The notes beneath the pieces were generated by a model. That model did not search any database, was not told where the DNA came from, and saw nothing but the letters and a program-made list of their open reading frames with translations. From assembly GCA_013298665.1 (NCBI GenBank), contig JAAFIK010000010.1, forward strand, positions 1-44,570: 44,570 nt of DNA. Direction: 5' to 3'. The first letter of the stretch is position 1, and each line of letters starts with the position of its first letter. Shown here in pieces: positions 7,785-16,416 of this stretch. This DNA comes from Chitinophagales bacterium (GTDB lineage: Bacteria > Bacteroidota > Bacteroidia > Chitinophagales > Chitinophagaceae). Position numbers and translations under genes: made by a program.

Positions 7785-9071
7785 ATGCGGCCATACATAC
7801 TCTATTCTGACGGCAACGGTAATATTTTTGAAGATACCACGCTTTATGTAACCGGGCGTACGGGCTGGGATGCCGTGGAAGTACCCGGTGAAGACTGGAT
7901 ACCACTGCCCGATGGAGGCACGCTGTATGAACTGCCGGGCCGGCGTGGCATCGGTATTGATGTGGTCACGGGTGAAATGCGGCTTTGCGAAAAGGGTTGG
8001 GCTGCTGCGGCTTTTATTCCGCCTGCGCATACAGGTCTCTACCTGGCGGCCTACGAAACCCTGCCCGATGCACCGGTACTGCCGCTCTTCTGTTATACGG
8101 CTGCCGGCTGGCACAACGATGTTTTTTATGTACCTGCTGTACGCATAGAGAAAGATATCCGCCAGGAATGTGCGGGTTACGATCAACCGGCGATAGACAA
8201 GGGTACACATCACCTGCTGGCAACATATCCCCACAACAGGCTGGTTAAGCACCTGATGGAAAACTGCTGCCAGACGTATACCTGTCCCGCTGCCCGCAAT
8301 TTTGCCCTTGGGCGCTGGGAATGCCCGGTACCTGTTTCTCCGGCCTGTAATGCCAACTGCATCGGGTGTATTTCTTTTCAGCCACAGGAGGAATCGATTG
8401 TGAGTACCCAGGACCGGCTGACTTTCAAACCCACAGCGGAAGAGATTACCGAATTTACCGTACCACACCTGCTTACAGCTCCATACCCGATTGTGAGCTT
8501 TGGGCAGGGCTGCGAGGGTGAACCCCTGCTGATGTGGGAAACGATTCGTGAGGCGATTATCGCGATACGCAAGCATACCCCCAGGGGCAGCATCAATATC
8601 AATACTAATGGCAGTAAACCCGACGCGGTAAGGGCGCTTTGCGAAGCAGGGCTCAACAGCATACGGGTAAGTACCAATGCTGCAAGGGAAAGTATTTATA
8701 CTCCTTACTACCGTCCCAACAACTATACATTCGGCGATATCGTGGAGAGCCTGAAAGTGGTGCGCAGCTTTGGCGGCTGGGCCAGCATCAATTATTTTAC
8801 CTTTCCGGGTATGACGGATAGCGAGGCTGAATATGAGGCACTCCGCCAACTCATCATCGATACCGACCTCAGCATGATTCAATGGCGAAATTTTAATATT
8901 GACCCCGACTGGTACCTGGGTAAACTGGGGATCACGGAAATGGGAGAGCCGATGGGTATCAGCCAGGTGATGGCACTCATCCGCGAGGAATTTCCCCGGG
9001 TGAAATTCGGCTACTTCAATCCTGCTATGGAACGCATAACGGGCAACTTTGAAGCCGATTTTGCCCATTAG
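7785..9071 (+). CDS. Radical SAM protein
   Basis: 428 aa from the ATG at 7785; an upstream in-frame TTG overlapping the preceding gene is rejected. The 4Fe-4S/SAM motif CNANCIGC (Cys188, Cys192, Cys195) is preceded by about 185 residues of non-radical-SAM sequence beginning RPYILYSDGNGNIFEDTTLY. The barrel continues with FGQGCEGEPLLMWETIREAI (GGEP-like motif), SININTNGSKP and SIRVSTNAA. No C-terminal SPASM or twitch cysteine cluster is seen. Family members cleave SAM to a 5'-deoxyadenosyl radical; the substrate here is unknown. The N-terminal domain is the most informative part for family assignment. It follows the small membrane protein and may share its promoter. Confidence 0.9.
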   Translation: MRPYILYSDGNGNIFEDTTLYVTGRTGWDAVEVPGEDWIPLPDGGTLYELPGRRGIGIDVVTGEMRLCEKGWAAAAFIPPAHTGLYLAAYETLPDAPVLPLFCYTAAGWHNDVFYVPAVRIEKDIRQECAGYDQPAIDKGTHHLLATYPHNRLVKHLMENCCQTYTCPAARNFALGRWECPVPVSPACNANCIGCISFQPQEESIVSTQDRLTFKPTAEEITEFTVPHLLTAPYPIVSFGQGCEGEPLLMWETIREAIIAIRKHTPRGSININTNGSKPDAVRALCEAGLNSIRVSTNAARESIYTPYYRPNNYTFGDIVESLKVVRSFGGWASINYFTFPGMTDSEAEYEALRQLIIDTDLSMIQWRNFNIDPDWYLGKLGITEMGEPMGISQVMALIREEFPRVKFGYFNPAMERITGNFEADFAH

Positions 9072-9161
9072 GCAGCCGGTTCTTTGTACGGCCTTCGCCG
9101 GATTAACATTGCCTTAACTCAAATACCCAATGGTACGGATAGGGAAGCAGCCCACCGGTAT

Positions 9162-9169
9162 TAATTTTG
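9162..9169 (+). promoter_or_regulatory. -7 box (TAATTTTG) before secreted protein gene
   Basis: Exact TAnnTTTG, 13 bp before the ATG at 9183, with an AAAAGGGA ribosome site in between. Confidence 0.4.
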
Positions 9170-9182
9170 ACCAAAAAGGGAT

Positions 9183-9932
9183 ATGAAAAAACTTCTCGGG
9201 TTATTACTATTGTCTATAATGACGGTTGTTGCATATGCAGATACAGATACTACCCGGTGGGTGGTATGTTATCCTATTACCGATTATATTGTGGGTGGAA
9301 ACGACAGCATCCGGATTGTACAGGTGCAACTGGATCCTGATGATGCACCGATTGCCCTGAAAACAATGGGATTGCTTCGCGGGTGGAATCATGACAACGC
9401 AAAAGATACGGCTGTAGTGGGTGCCGGACGCTGCCAGTTGATTAAGGCAAACTATTGTTATTTTGGTATACGCCTGTACAAAAAAAACCAATTGCCCAAA
9501 TCCGGCGACCTTATTTACCTGCTGATGCCCAAACCGAAAGGCATATTTACCGGGCGTATTACCGCAATGGCCAACCATTGTATCGGGTTCAAAACGGTAA
9601 GCGGGGATGACCTTTATCGTCCTTTTGCCGTACGCAGAAGCTGGACGGAAGCTGAAGAGAAAGCATTGCTTGCTGCGATGGTGGAGGATATTCATTATAC
9701 CGGGCTTGAGATGAAAAAGCAGATGCCGGGGTCTAACCAGGATATTACGGATGGTCTGTACAAAGGGAAAAAACTCTTTGATGCGATGCAGGGCGCTACC
9801 GAGAAGGAACTGCTGGCCTTTCTCGATTATGTTACGGCAAGACCACGGCTCTATGCAGGCAACGACTGGAAGATCAGCGAAACCTTTGCCACCTGGATGG
9901 TGAGCGGAACGCCACAGGTGCTTACAGAATAA
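9183..9932 (+). CDS. Secreted protein, unknown function
   Basis: 249 aa. A classical Sec signal peptide (MKKLLGLLLLSIMTVVAYA, cleavage probably before DTD) precedes about 230 residues of mixed strand/helix sequence. Readable segments are RWVVCYPITDYIVGGNDSI, a basic KKNQLPKSGDLIYLLMPKPKG and a C-terminal helical part KKLFDAMQGATEKELLAFLD. No membrane helix, lipobox or known catalytic motif is seen, and no family is recognised. The start has an AAAAGGGA six bases upstream. It appears to be a single-gene unit: a 110-bp gap separates it from the radical SAM gene, and the next gene starts 133 bp downstream. Confidence 0.82.
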   Translation: MKKLLGLLLLSIMTVVAYADTDTTRWVVCYPITDYIVGGNDSIRIVQVQLDPDDAPIALKTMGLLRGWNHDNAKDTAVVGAGRCQLIKANYCYFGIRLYKKNQLPKSGDLIYLLMPKPKGIFTGRITAMANHCIGFKTVSGDDLYRPFAVRRSWTEAEEKALLAAMVEDIHYTGLEMKKQMPGSNQDITDGLYKGKKLFDAMQGATEKELLAFLDYVTARPRLYAGNDWKISETFATWMVSGTPQVLTE

Positions 9933-10065
9933 GGTTCCTTTGTCTATCGCTGGTTTTGTTTTGCCACTGGATGGGCAGCATCAACAGTTTCCCGGCCAGG
10001 CAACAGTGCGGGGCAGGGATGGGGTAAATATCCGTCAAACTCCCGGGGTATCGTATATTCATTCC

Positions 10066-10959
10066 ATGAAAATAGTAATCACTGGCGCCAATGGCCTTCT
10101 GGGGCAGCACCTCGTACAGTTGCTGCTGGCTACCACCACACATACCGTAACTGCGATGGGCAGGGGCAATTGCAGACTGGCGGTATTACCCGGCAATCGC
10201 TTTGTATACATTGATCAGGATCTGACTGACGGGGCAGGGGTGTCTGCCTGCCTGGCCGGTGTGCAACCTGATGTGGTCATACACGCTGCGGCAAAAACCC
10301 AGGCGGATGATTGTGAAAAAGACCCCATTGGTTGCTGGGCCGCCAATGTTACGGCTACACGTCTCCTGATCGCCGCAGTACAGGCGTTTAATCCTTTCTT
10401 TGTCTTTCTCTCTACCGATTTTGTCTTTGACGGTTTGGCAGGCCCCTACACGGAGACGGATACCCCGGGTCCGGTGAATTATTATGGCAGCAGTAAAGTG
10501 GCTGGTGAAAAGGAAGTGTTGCAATGCGGGCTGGCAGCCGCTGTGGTACGCACTTGTCTGGTATATGGGGATGTACATGGTGCTTCAAGAAGTCATTTTA
10601 TTGGCTGGGTGCGGGAAAACCTTGAAGCGGGTAAACGGATAAAAGTGGTGGATGATCAATGGCGTACCCCCACTTCGGTACAGGATCTTGCACAGGGAAT
10701 TCTGCAACTGGTGGAGCAACGGGCAACAGGCCTCTTTCACCTTTCGGGGGCAGAAGTACTTACACCTTACCAGATGGCATTGGCAGTAGCCGATTTTTAT
10801 GCATTGGATCGCTTACTGATTGAACGTACCACCGCCGGCAATTTTACACAACCTGCACAACGGCCACGCCGTACAGGCTTTGTGATTGATAAGGCCATTA
10901 AGTTGATCGGTTTTCAACCGGTATCTTTTGCAGCCGGTTTGCAACGCATTGGCCGGTAA
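10066..10959 (+). CDS. NAD(P)-dependent SDR, RmlD (dTDP-4-dehydrorhamnose reductase)-like
   Basis: 297 aa from the ATG at 10066, where the Rossmann fold begins (KIVITGANGLLGQHLVQ, GxxGxxG). A further 42 upstream codons in frame look non-coding and are dropped. Extended-SDR features: DVVIHAAAKTQADDCEKDP, the FLSTDFVFDG strand, catalytic YYGSSK (Tyr140, Lys144) and a C-terminal LFHLSGAEVLTPYQMALAVA. This matches RmlD-type sugar nucleotide reductases, which reduce a 4-keto sugar. No rhamnose or other sugar operon is nearby, so the actual substrate is open. It is followed after 24 bp by porQ on the same strand. Confidence 0.9.
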   Translation: MKIVITGANGLLGQHLVQLLLATTTHTVTAMGRGNCRLAVLPGNRFVYIDQDLTDGAGVSACLAGVQPDVVIHAAAKTQADDCEKDPIGCWAANVTATRLLIAAVQAFNPFFVFLSTDFVFDGLAGPYTETDTPGPVNYYGSSKVAGEKEVLQCGLAAAVVRTCLVYGDVHGASRSHFIGWVRENLEAGKRIKVVDDQWRTPTSVQDLAQGILQLVEQRATGLFHLSGAEVLTPYQMALAVADFYALDRLLIERTTAGNFTQPAQRPRRTGFVIDKAIKLIGFQPVSFAAGLQRIGR

Positions 10960-10983
10960 AACAGGTGATGTGGATACCGTGGC

Positions 10984-12033
10984 ATGGCTTATCTTTATGC
11001 GGTGCGAAATATGTTTCTCTTCCTGCTGCTCCTGCCTTTTACCGCACCGGCGCAAACGATCGGGAGCAACAGTGTTTTTTCATTTGTCAACCTTGCGCAT
11101 TCCCCGCAACTAACAGCCCTCGGCAATATCAATATTACCCAGCCGGGCAATGATGCAAGTCTTGCCTTTGCCAACCCTGCTTTGCTGAATGATAGTATGC
11201 ACAGTGCGTTCAGTACTTCGTTCAATGCCTTTTTTTCGGGGACATTGATTACGCATGCGATGGGTGTACACCATTCCGCAAAGCTCAATACCAGTTTTGC
11301 CGGGGGTATCTATTATTTCAACTATGGCAAAACAACGGAAACGGATGCCGCCGGTAATATACTGGGTACTTTCCGGCCGGCGGATTATGTATTGCAGGTC
11401 GCCGCAGCGCAAAGCTATGGGGAAGAATGGCGGTATGGACTGGTACTCAAATACCTGCATTCGGCCTATGGGCAGTACACCAGCAGTGGTATTGCCGCAG
11501 ACTTTGGCGTTACGTATACAAATGTGCAAAGGCAATGGCGGCTTGGTTTTGTGGCCAAAAATATGGGGGTGCAACTGAAGGGATTCAGTCAGGAAAAAGA
11601 GGACCTGCCTTTTGATGTACAACTCGGGTTTTCAAAAACACTGCGAAAGCTGCCACTGGTTTTTTCCGTTACGGCACACCACCTCCACCAGTTTGATATC
11701 CGGTACAACGATACAACGTTTGACAGCAATCCGTTTACAGGCAGCAATGGGGGCGGATCGTTTACTGCGGATAAACTTTTCCGCCATTTTATTGCTGCTG
11801 TACAATACCGGGCAGGTGCAAATCTGGAATTTACGGCTGCTTACAATCACCTGCGCCGGGCAGAATTGAAACTCAGTAATGCGCCCAATGGGCTTAACGG
11901 ATTTTCAGCGGGTGTGGGCATCAGGGCGGGTAAGTTTTTTCTCCGCTATGCCCGGAGTTATTACCAGCATAACCGTGCGTATCACCATATGGGCATACAG
12001 CTTTTTTTGAAAGAATACATGCGGGTGATTTGA
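10984..12033 (+). CDS. porQ: Type IX secretion system protein PorQ
   Basis: 349 aa with a signal peptide; either the ATG at 10984 or the one at 11011 (MFLFLLLLPFTAPAQ) would give a working leader, and the longer form supplies the positive charge. After cleavage the sequence has the PorQ family pattern: FSFVNLAHSPQLTALGNINI, then SLAFANPALLN, and many amphipathic strands ending with FFLRYARSYYQHNRAYHHMG, consistent with an outer-membrane beta barrel. PorQ, with PorZ, belongs to the attachment complex of the T9SS that anchors cargo to the cell surface. No cargo protein with an obvious T9SS C-terminal domain was recognised in this window. Confidence 0.9.
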   Translation: MAYLYAVRNMFLFLLLLPFTAPAQTIGSNSVFSFVNLAHSPQLTALGNINITQPGNDASLAFANPALLNDSMHSAFSTSFNAFFSGTLITHAMGVHHSAKLNTSFAGGIYYFNYGKTTETDAAGNILGTFRPADYVLQVAAAQSYGEEWRYGLVLKYLHSAYGQYTSSGIAADFGVTYTNVQRQWRLGFVAKNMGVQLKGFSQEKEDLPFDVQLGFSKTLRKLPLVFSVTAHHLHQFDIRYNDTTFDSNPFTGSNGGGSFTADKLFRHFIAAVQYRAGANLEFTAAYNHLRRAELKLSNAPNGLNGFSAGVGIRAGKFFLRYARSYYQHNRAYHHMGIQLFLKEYMRVI

Positions 12034-12036
12034 GAC

Positions 12037-12063
12037 CTGAGGGGTGAGATTTCAGACACAGGA
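12037..12063 (+). repeat. Dispersed repeat, left copy flanking a membrane protein gene
   Basis: This 27-bp stretch matches the reverse complement of 12708-12734 at 21 of 27 positions, so the two form an imperfect inverted repeat around the gene 12090-12584. Confidence 0.65.
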
Positions 12064-12089
12064 CAAAACCGGTTGCTTTCAGATATCTG

Positions 12090-12584
12090 CTACTGGTAAT
12101 CCTGCTGCTGTATATCCGTTTTTGCACTGTTGCGTTCCATCCAGTCCTTCTCTTTTTCGGTGGAGAGCGCCTGTAAAGTGGCTATACCAAACAAAAGGCT
12201 GATGCCGGGTACCATAAAATACCGGCTGTAACAATGATAATCGGTAACCTCCGGATTGCCGGTACTGAAAAAGGTAATGCAATCCATCGTATAGACGATG
12301 GCAATAGCTGCTAAAGCCAGTCCGAGTAAACCCCATGAAATCATCCTTACCACAGCAGAAGTGTGCAGCCTGGTACGGCGGAAAAAAATGGCGTACACAC
12401 TGAACAGGATAAAAGCAGGAAGGGAGAGGATGCTGAAGGTAAAAGCGTTGAGTACACCGGGAATCATATTGACACCCGCAATGAAATATTTGAGGATAAA
12501 ATAAATGACGATGAGCAACAGGAAGAACGCCAGTACAGAGAGAAAAATGGCAATGGTCAGTTCAATATAATTGTTCTTTTTCAT
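12090..12584 (-). CDS. Small membrane protein, unknown function
   Basis: 164 aa from the ATG at 12584; the frame extends to an upstream TTG that is not preferred. Four membrane helices are evident: IAIFLSVLAFFLLLIVIYFIL, AFTFSILSLPAFILFSVYAIFF, WGLLGLALAAIAIVYTM and a segment around YFMVPGISLLFGIATL. It ends in a charged tail (STEKEKDWMERN). No family is recognised. The gene is enclosed between two inverted copies of a dispersed intergenic repeat (12037-12063 and 12708-12734). It is not obviously in an operon: the next minus-strand gene starts far upstream and ends 159 bp before it. Confidence 0.75.
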   Translation of the reverse strand: MKKNNYIELTIAIFLSVLAFFLLLIVIYFILKYFIAGVNMIPGVLNAFTFSILSLPAFILFSVYAIFFRRTRLHTSAVVRMISWGLLGLALAAIAIVYTMDCITFFSTGNPEVTDYHCYSRYFMVPGISLLFGIATLQALSTEKEKDWMERNSAKTDIQQQDYQ

Positions 12585-12707
12585 TGAGGCTGCAAGGTAC
12601 AACTTTAGGGGTATATTGCAGCAGCATTATCAGTAGCAGGAAGGAACAGTACCTGGTATGCGGTACCCGGCATCTCCAGTCTTACTGCTCAGGTCTTGCT
12701 TCTCACA

Positions 12708-12734
12708 TCCTGTGTCTCAAATCCCGTTTCTCAG
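12708..12734 (-). repeat. Dispersed repeat, right (inverted) copy
   Basis: Inverted partner of 12037-12063. The flanking sequence (12690-12735) is rich in 'TCTTGC..CTCACATC..TCTCAAATC' words that recur at 42100-42115 and 43738-43780. Confidence 0.65.
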
Positions 12735-12743
12735 TTCTATTCC

Positions 12744-13853
12744 TCAGTTTTCTTTTTGCCACTGTAGTTTACCTGTTGCCAGATCCAGCGCCAGCAGGGT
12801 ATTTTTAAAAGCAAAGACCATATACTTGCCGGTAATACTGGCATCAACCAGCTCCCTGTCGTGGGCCCTGGTATCTTTCTGGCGATCAATTTCGTATCGC
12901 CAGCGTACGACAGGTGCACCGGCATAACTGATGTCGATGGCAGAGATGATCCAATTGTAATCCTGTCCCAGTATGGACTTAGACAATAAATAGATTGTAT
13001 GCTCACCGTGCAGCAGCGGATTGCGGTTGTTTTCCCCGCAGGAGCTGTTGTTGTCTGCCATAAACTCAGGGTCGATAAAACTGATGTCCGGGTATTCCGT
13101 GCTGCCCGTATTTTTATAGTACAAATTCCGGTTGGGTTCGCGCCGGGCATTGGGGCGGTTGTAAAACTGGTAACTTGACTGGTCGAATCTTTTCTTCATC
13201 ACCCTTAATGTACGCCTGGGTGAGCCTGATCCATCAAAGCTGATTTCAAGGGAGTCGTTGAGTGGGAAATTGCCGGCATAGCTTTTTCTTTTGATGGCGT
13301 AGAAGCGGCGGTGTTCATTCGCGCCTGCTTTTGTGGTCCGGAGCGAAACGGGATCGAGCAGGTATTGGTAGCCGTCTTTTGACGTGATCACGATAAAGCG
13401 TCCTGAACTGTCGATGCCATGTTCATAAGCCATTTCAGCAATACCGGTACTCAATGACGGGTTTCGCTCCATGATATTGCGGCTGTTGTTGATGATGGCA
13501 AGGGATTTCGGATCACGGCTGTGTATGCTGAGTGCAGGATCGTAACTGAAAAACCATGCCTTACCACCCGCCATGCCAAGATAATCGACCCGGGCTTTGA
13601 AATCGCCGATTTTGATCCGCTTAAGGGTTTCTCCATTGGCAATGTTCACCGAATAGAGGTATTGGGTGGTATACCCACTCCGCATGGTACTGCCACCCTG
13701 GCTTTTTTTTGACGTAGTGGTAAATATCATTTCGGAAACAAGATAGCTGCCATCTCCGCCATCTGTACAAAAGCCTGCCTGGTCAATCACCGGGGCATTC
13801 CTGCAGGAAGCAAGGATGATGAGGGCTATGACCATTAGTAATGATCGGTTCAT
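12744..13853 (-). CDS. Lipoprotein with probable beta-propeller fold
   Basis: 369 aa. SPII signal with lipobox LASC (MNRSLLMVIALIILASC, Cys17). The mature part contains repeated strand-rich units such as YLYSVNIANGETLKRIKIGD, FIVITSKDGYQYLLDPVSL and YMVFAFKNTLLALDLATGKL. The last is the PQQ/WD-like blade pattern 'L.alD..TGk..W', so a propeller is likely. It has no recognised enzyme motif; the wording 'DPVSL / DLATGKLQW' suggests a scaffold or binding role at the envelope. The gene is separate from its minus-strand neighbours by 86 bp or more. Confidence 0.78.
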   Translation of the reverse strand: MNRSLLMVIALIILASCRNAPVIDQAGFCTDGGDGSYLVSEMIFTTTSKKSQGGSTMRSGYTTQYLYSVNIANGETLKRIKIGDFKARVDYLGMAGGKAWFFSYDPALSIHSRDPKSLAIINNSRNIMERNPSLSTGIAEMAYEHGIDSSGRFIVITSKDGYQYLLDPVSLRTTKAGANEHRRFYAIKRKSYAGNFPLNDSLEISFDGSGSPRRTLRVMKKRFDQSSYQFYNRPNARREPNRNLYYKNTGSTEYPDISFIDPEFMADNNSSCGENNRNPLLHGEHTIYLLSKSILGQDYNWIISAIDISYAGAPVVRWRYEIDRQKDTRAHDRELVDASITGKYMVFAFKNTLLALDLATGKLQWQKEN

Positions 13854-13939
13854 TGGACACTTTTTATGTATACATTGTACTCGTTGTTATTGCCCCGATA
13901 CCTGCGGCTTACTGCTATTTGCTTTGTTTAACCCTGATT

Positions 13940-15052
13940 TTAAAAATAGCTCAGGTTTGTTTTTGGCGTAAGCGCCAGCAGGGTTTCGTACATCAGCCTG
14001 ACGGTTTCTTCCACATCCCTGCGGTGCAGCATCTCTACAGTGGTATGCATATAGCGCAGGGGAATGGAGATGAGTACCGACGGGCAACCATCATTGGCAT
14101 AAGCAAAGGAATCCGTATCGGTACCTGTGCTGCGGCTTACAGCGCGCAGTTGCACGGGAATTTTATGCTTTTCTGCCGTATGCTGCACCAGATCGAGCAG
14201 TTTGTTGTGTACTGCCGGGCCATAGGCGAGGGAAGGCCCTTTGCCACAGGCACAATCGCCCTCAATCATTTTATTGATCATGGGGGTGGTGGTGTCGTGC
14301 GTAACATCCGTTACTATGGCTACATCAGGTTTAATGCGCCTGGCCATCATTTCAGCGCCGCGCAGACCCACTTCTTCCTGTACGGCATTAACGATATAGA
14401 GACCAAAGGGTAGTTTCTTTTTATTTTCGTGCAGGAGACGGGCTACTTCTGCAATCATAAAGCCGCCAATCCGGTTGTCGAATGCACGACCGATGAGGTA
14501 GTCGTAAGCCAGTTCTTCATAACCTTCCTCATAGGTGGCTACCGCGCCGATATGTACACCAAGATCCTGCACTTCTTTTTTGCTTCGCGCGCCGCAATCC
14601 AGAAAGAGGTTGTCTACCCTGGGCTGGGGTTCCTTCGCATCCGTATTGCTCAGCCGGGTATGTATGGCAGGCCAGCCAAATACGGCTTTTACGGGTCCTT
14701 TTTTGCCATGTATCCATACACGCTTTGCAGGAGCTACCTGATGATCTACACCGCCATTCCTTTTCAGGTAAATCAAGCCTTCTGCCGAAATATAATTGAC
14801 AAACCAACTGATTTCATCTGCATGGGCTTCGATAACTACTTTAAATGCAGCCGTAGGGTTGATGACTGCTGCGGCAGAGCCATAGGGGTCGGTGAAAAAA
14901 CTGTCTGTATAGGGTTTGATGTATTCGAGCCAGCATTTTTGTCCCCCACTTTCAAAACCTGTGGGAGAGGGTGTGTTGATATACCGGCGTAAAAATTCGT
15001 AAGATTTTTCGGTGATGATGCTTTTCGCCTTTTTCGCTTTTTCTTTTGCCAT
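13940..15052 (-). CDS. M42 family glutamyl-type metalloaminopeptidase
   Basis: 370 aa, normal for M42 (tetrahedral aminopeptidase/FrvX/CelM) proteins. Metal and catalytic residues are in order: His77 in EAHADE, Asp192 in RAFDNRIGG, Glu226/Glu227 in VQEEVGLRG, Asp249 in VTDVTHD and His336 in RYMHTTVE. The N-terminus is very lysine-rich (MAKEKAKKAKS), and no signal peptide is present, so it is cytoplasmic. M42 enzymes form dodecameric assemblies and trim N-terminal residues from peptides. The downstream end lies 86 bp from the lipoprotein gene start, and the UbiA-like gene ends 37 bp upstream of its start on the same strand. Confidence 0.93.
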   Translation of the reverse strand: MAKEKAKKAKSIITEKSYEFLRRYINTPSPTGFESGGQKCWLEYIKPYTDSFFTDPYGSAAAVINPTAAFKVVIEAHADEISWFVNYISAEGLIYLKRNGGVDHQVAPAKRVWIHGKKGPVKAVFGWPAIHTRLSNTDAKEPQPRVDNLFLDCGARSKKEVQDLGVHIGAVATYEEGYEELAYDYLIGRAFDNRIGGFMIAEVARLLHENKKKLPFGLYIVNAVQEEVGLRGAEMMARRIKPDVAIVTDVTHDTTTPMINKMIEGDCACGKGPSLAYGPAVHNKLLDLVQHTAEKHKIPVQLRAVSRSTGTDTDSFAYANDGCPSVLISIPLRYMHTTVEMLHRRDVEETVRLMYETLLALTPKTNLSYF

Positions 15053-15089
15053 AAAATATGTTTATCTGTAATTGAAGTGCCTAAATTAA

Positions 15090-15926
15090 CTAAATCCCGG
15101 CCAAAAAGCTCAGCAATGCCGAAATAATCATCAGCCCATCCACACCAAGGTAATAAAACCAATAACCCCTTTGCTGCTTCGCCATATGATAGCAAATGAA
15201 TACGGCTGCAGCAGTGAGCAGGGTAGTCATGAAAAAATGTCCGGGAGCGTATCCGGTATATGTGAGTAAGGCACTACAGCCCGGGCAGACCAGCAGGCTT
15301 GTATAAAAGATGGTGTTTGTCCAGCCACGGGTAATATCAGTGGCAAGACTGTGCAGGCCATGTTCCTGGTCGATACGGGTATCGCGGAGGTCGAAGATGA
15401 GGCAGAGCTGCAGCATAAAACAAAAGCGTTGCAACAGGAACAGCAGCGTGTTTGCCTGGTCGGGCCGGTTCCCCGCGGCTAAGGGCAGGAAAGCCGTTAC
15501 ATAAGTCCAGGTTGCGGCGAGTAAAATTGTTTTGACCACACCGAGGTTGCGGAGGGGCAGCAGACGGCGTATGGGTAGCAGGGGAAGTGAATACAGGGCG
15601 GTGCCCGCAATGGCGGGTATCAGTATCCACAACAGAGCCGGGGTATGCAAAAGACACCAGGCAGTGAGGATGAAACCGGCTAGTATGACGATAAGGTATC
15701 CGCGTCCCAGCCGCCACCATGAGGATTGCGGGACTGCCGGGGTTTGCAAAAAAAGGCGGCCGAGCAGCCAGTGTGTGTTATAACTGCAGAGCGTGGCGCC
15801 AAATACCAGTCCGTATAACCAACTGTTGTGCGGCAGACGGCAAATCAATACCGTCTCGAAACAGAGTGATACAGCACAGGTGGCTGCAAAAAAAGAATAA
15901 TGGAAAAATAAACGAACCGCCCGCAT
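15090..15926 (-). CDS. UbiA-superfamily-like membrane protein
   Basis: 278 aa with eight or nine predicted membrane helices. The second Asp-rich motif of UbiA prenyltransferases is recognisable as IFDLRDTRIDQEHG (Asp179, Asp182, Asp186), and a YSLPLLPIRRLLPLRNLGVVK stretch resembles the segment after helix 4. The first motif (NDxxDxxxD) is not present; the corresponding place reads SYNTHW (about residue 50). It may therefore bind isoprenoid substrates in an altered way or not be an active prenyltransferase. The start codon overlaps the stop codon of the upstream lipoprotein gene in a TAATG, suggesting coupled translation. Confidence 0.75.
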   Translation of the reverse strand: MRAVRLFFHYSFFAATCAVSLCFETVLICRLPHNSWLYGLVFGATLCSYNTHWLLGRLFLQTPAVPQSSWWRLGRGYLIVILAGFILTAWCLLHTPALLWILIPAIAGTALYSLPLLPIRRLLPLRNLGVVKTILLAATWTYVTAFLPLAAGNRPDQANTLLFLLQRFCFMLQLCLIFDLRDTRIDQEHGLHSLATDITRGWTNTIFYTSLLVCPGCSALLTYTGYAPGHFFMTTLLTAAAVFICYHMAKQQRGYWFYYLGVDGLMIISALLSFLAGI

Positions 15927-16381
15927 TACTGGCAGGTAAACAACACGCCATTTTCTGTACGTATAGTATTGCTTTTGTTTTCAGCAAAATCTTTCACATA
16001 TACATCATAAAACAGCGTATCTACATGACGGACACCGCCCGGACGGGGTTTGCAATACAAGGGCAGGTTGACCAGTACATCTGCCTGGAAGTTTTTCTTA
16101 CCGGCCAGTTCAATATCCGGAAACAGGAATGAATCGAGTTTGTTGTTGAGCAGGGATTTTATATAGATCCATGAAGTGTCTTTCCCTGCCTTACGCCCAA
16201 GGTCGCCCTCGGAATCGGTAATGCTTAAGGTAAGCACGGGGGGGGCTGCACCCACCACACCAGACGATACGCTGGTAGGGCTGATCGATTTGTATTTAAT
16301 CTGCGGAGCAGTGGTGAATTTATCTTTTTTACATGCGGCTAAAAATAAACAGGCAGCCGCAAATACCATAATCTTGCGCAT
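15926..16381 (-). CDS. Lipoprotein, unknown function
   Basis: 151 aa with a good SPII signal: MRKIMVFAAACLFLAAC, lipidated Cys17 followed by KKDK. The mature part contains APPVLTLSITDSEGDLGRK, a 'D..GD.G' pattern common in Bacteroidota Ig-like or cadherin-like lipoproteins, and ends in KSNTIRTENGVLFTC. It is probably a single Ig-like beta-sandwich domain. The stop overlaps the UbiA-like gene by one base (TAATG). An exact -7 box (TACATTTG) sits 18 bp upstream at 16399-16406. Confidence 0.8.
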   Translation of the reverse strand: MRKIMVFAAACLFLAACKKDKFTTAPQIKYKSISPTSVSSGVVGAAPPVLTLSITDSEGDLGRKAGKDTSWIYIKSLLNNKLDSFLFPDIELAGKKNFQADVLVNLPLYCKPRPGGVRHVDTLFYDVYVKDFAENKSNTIRTENGVLFTCQ

Positions 16382-16398
16382 CTTTGTGTATTGTTTAT

Positions 16399-16406
16399 CA
16401 AATGTA
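16399..16406 (-). promoter_or_regulatory. -7 box (TACATTTG) for lipoprotein/UbiA-like operon
   Basis: Exact TAnnTTTG on the minus strand, 18 bp before the lipoprotein ATG. It lies in the 35-bp gap to the divergent LuxE-like gene. Confidence 0.45.
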
Positions 16407-16416
16407 ACGATAGAAA

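Noticed and set aside
7710..9068. 452-codon open frame antisense to the radical SAM gene
   Set aside because: Mirror of a long real gene; it has no signal, motif or promoter of its own.
9940..10065. 42-codon upstream extension of the RmlD-like gene
   Set aside because: The Rossmann fold begins exactly at the ATG at 10066, and the extension does not resemble the family.
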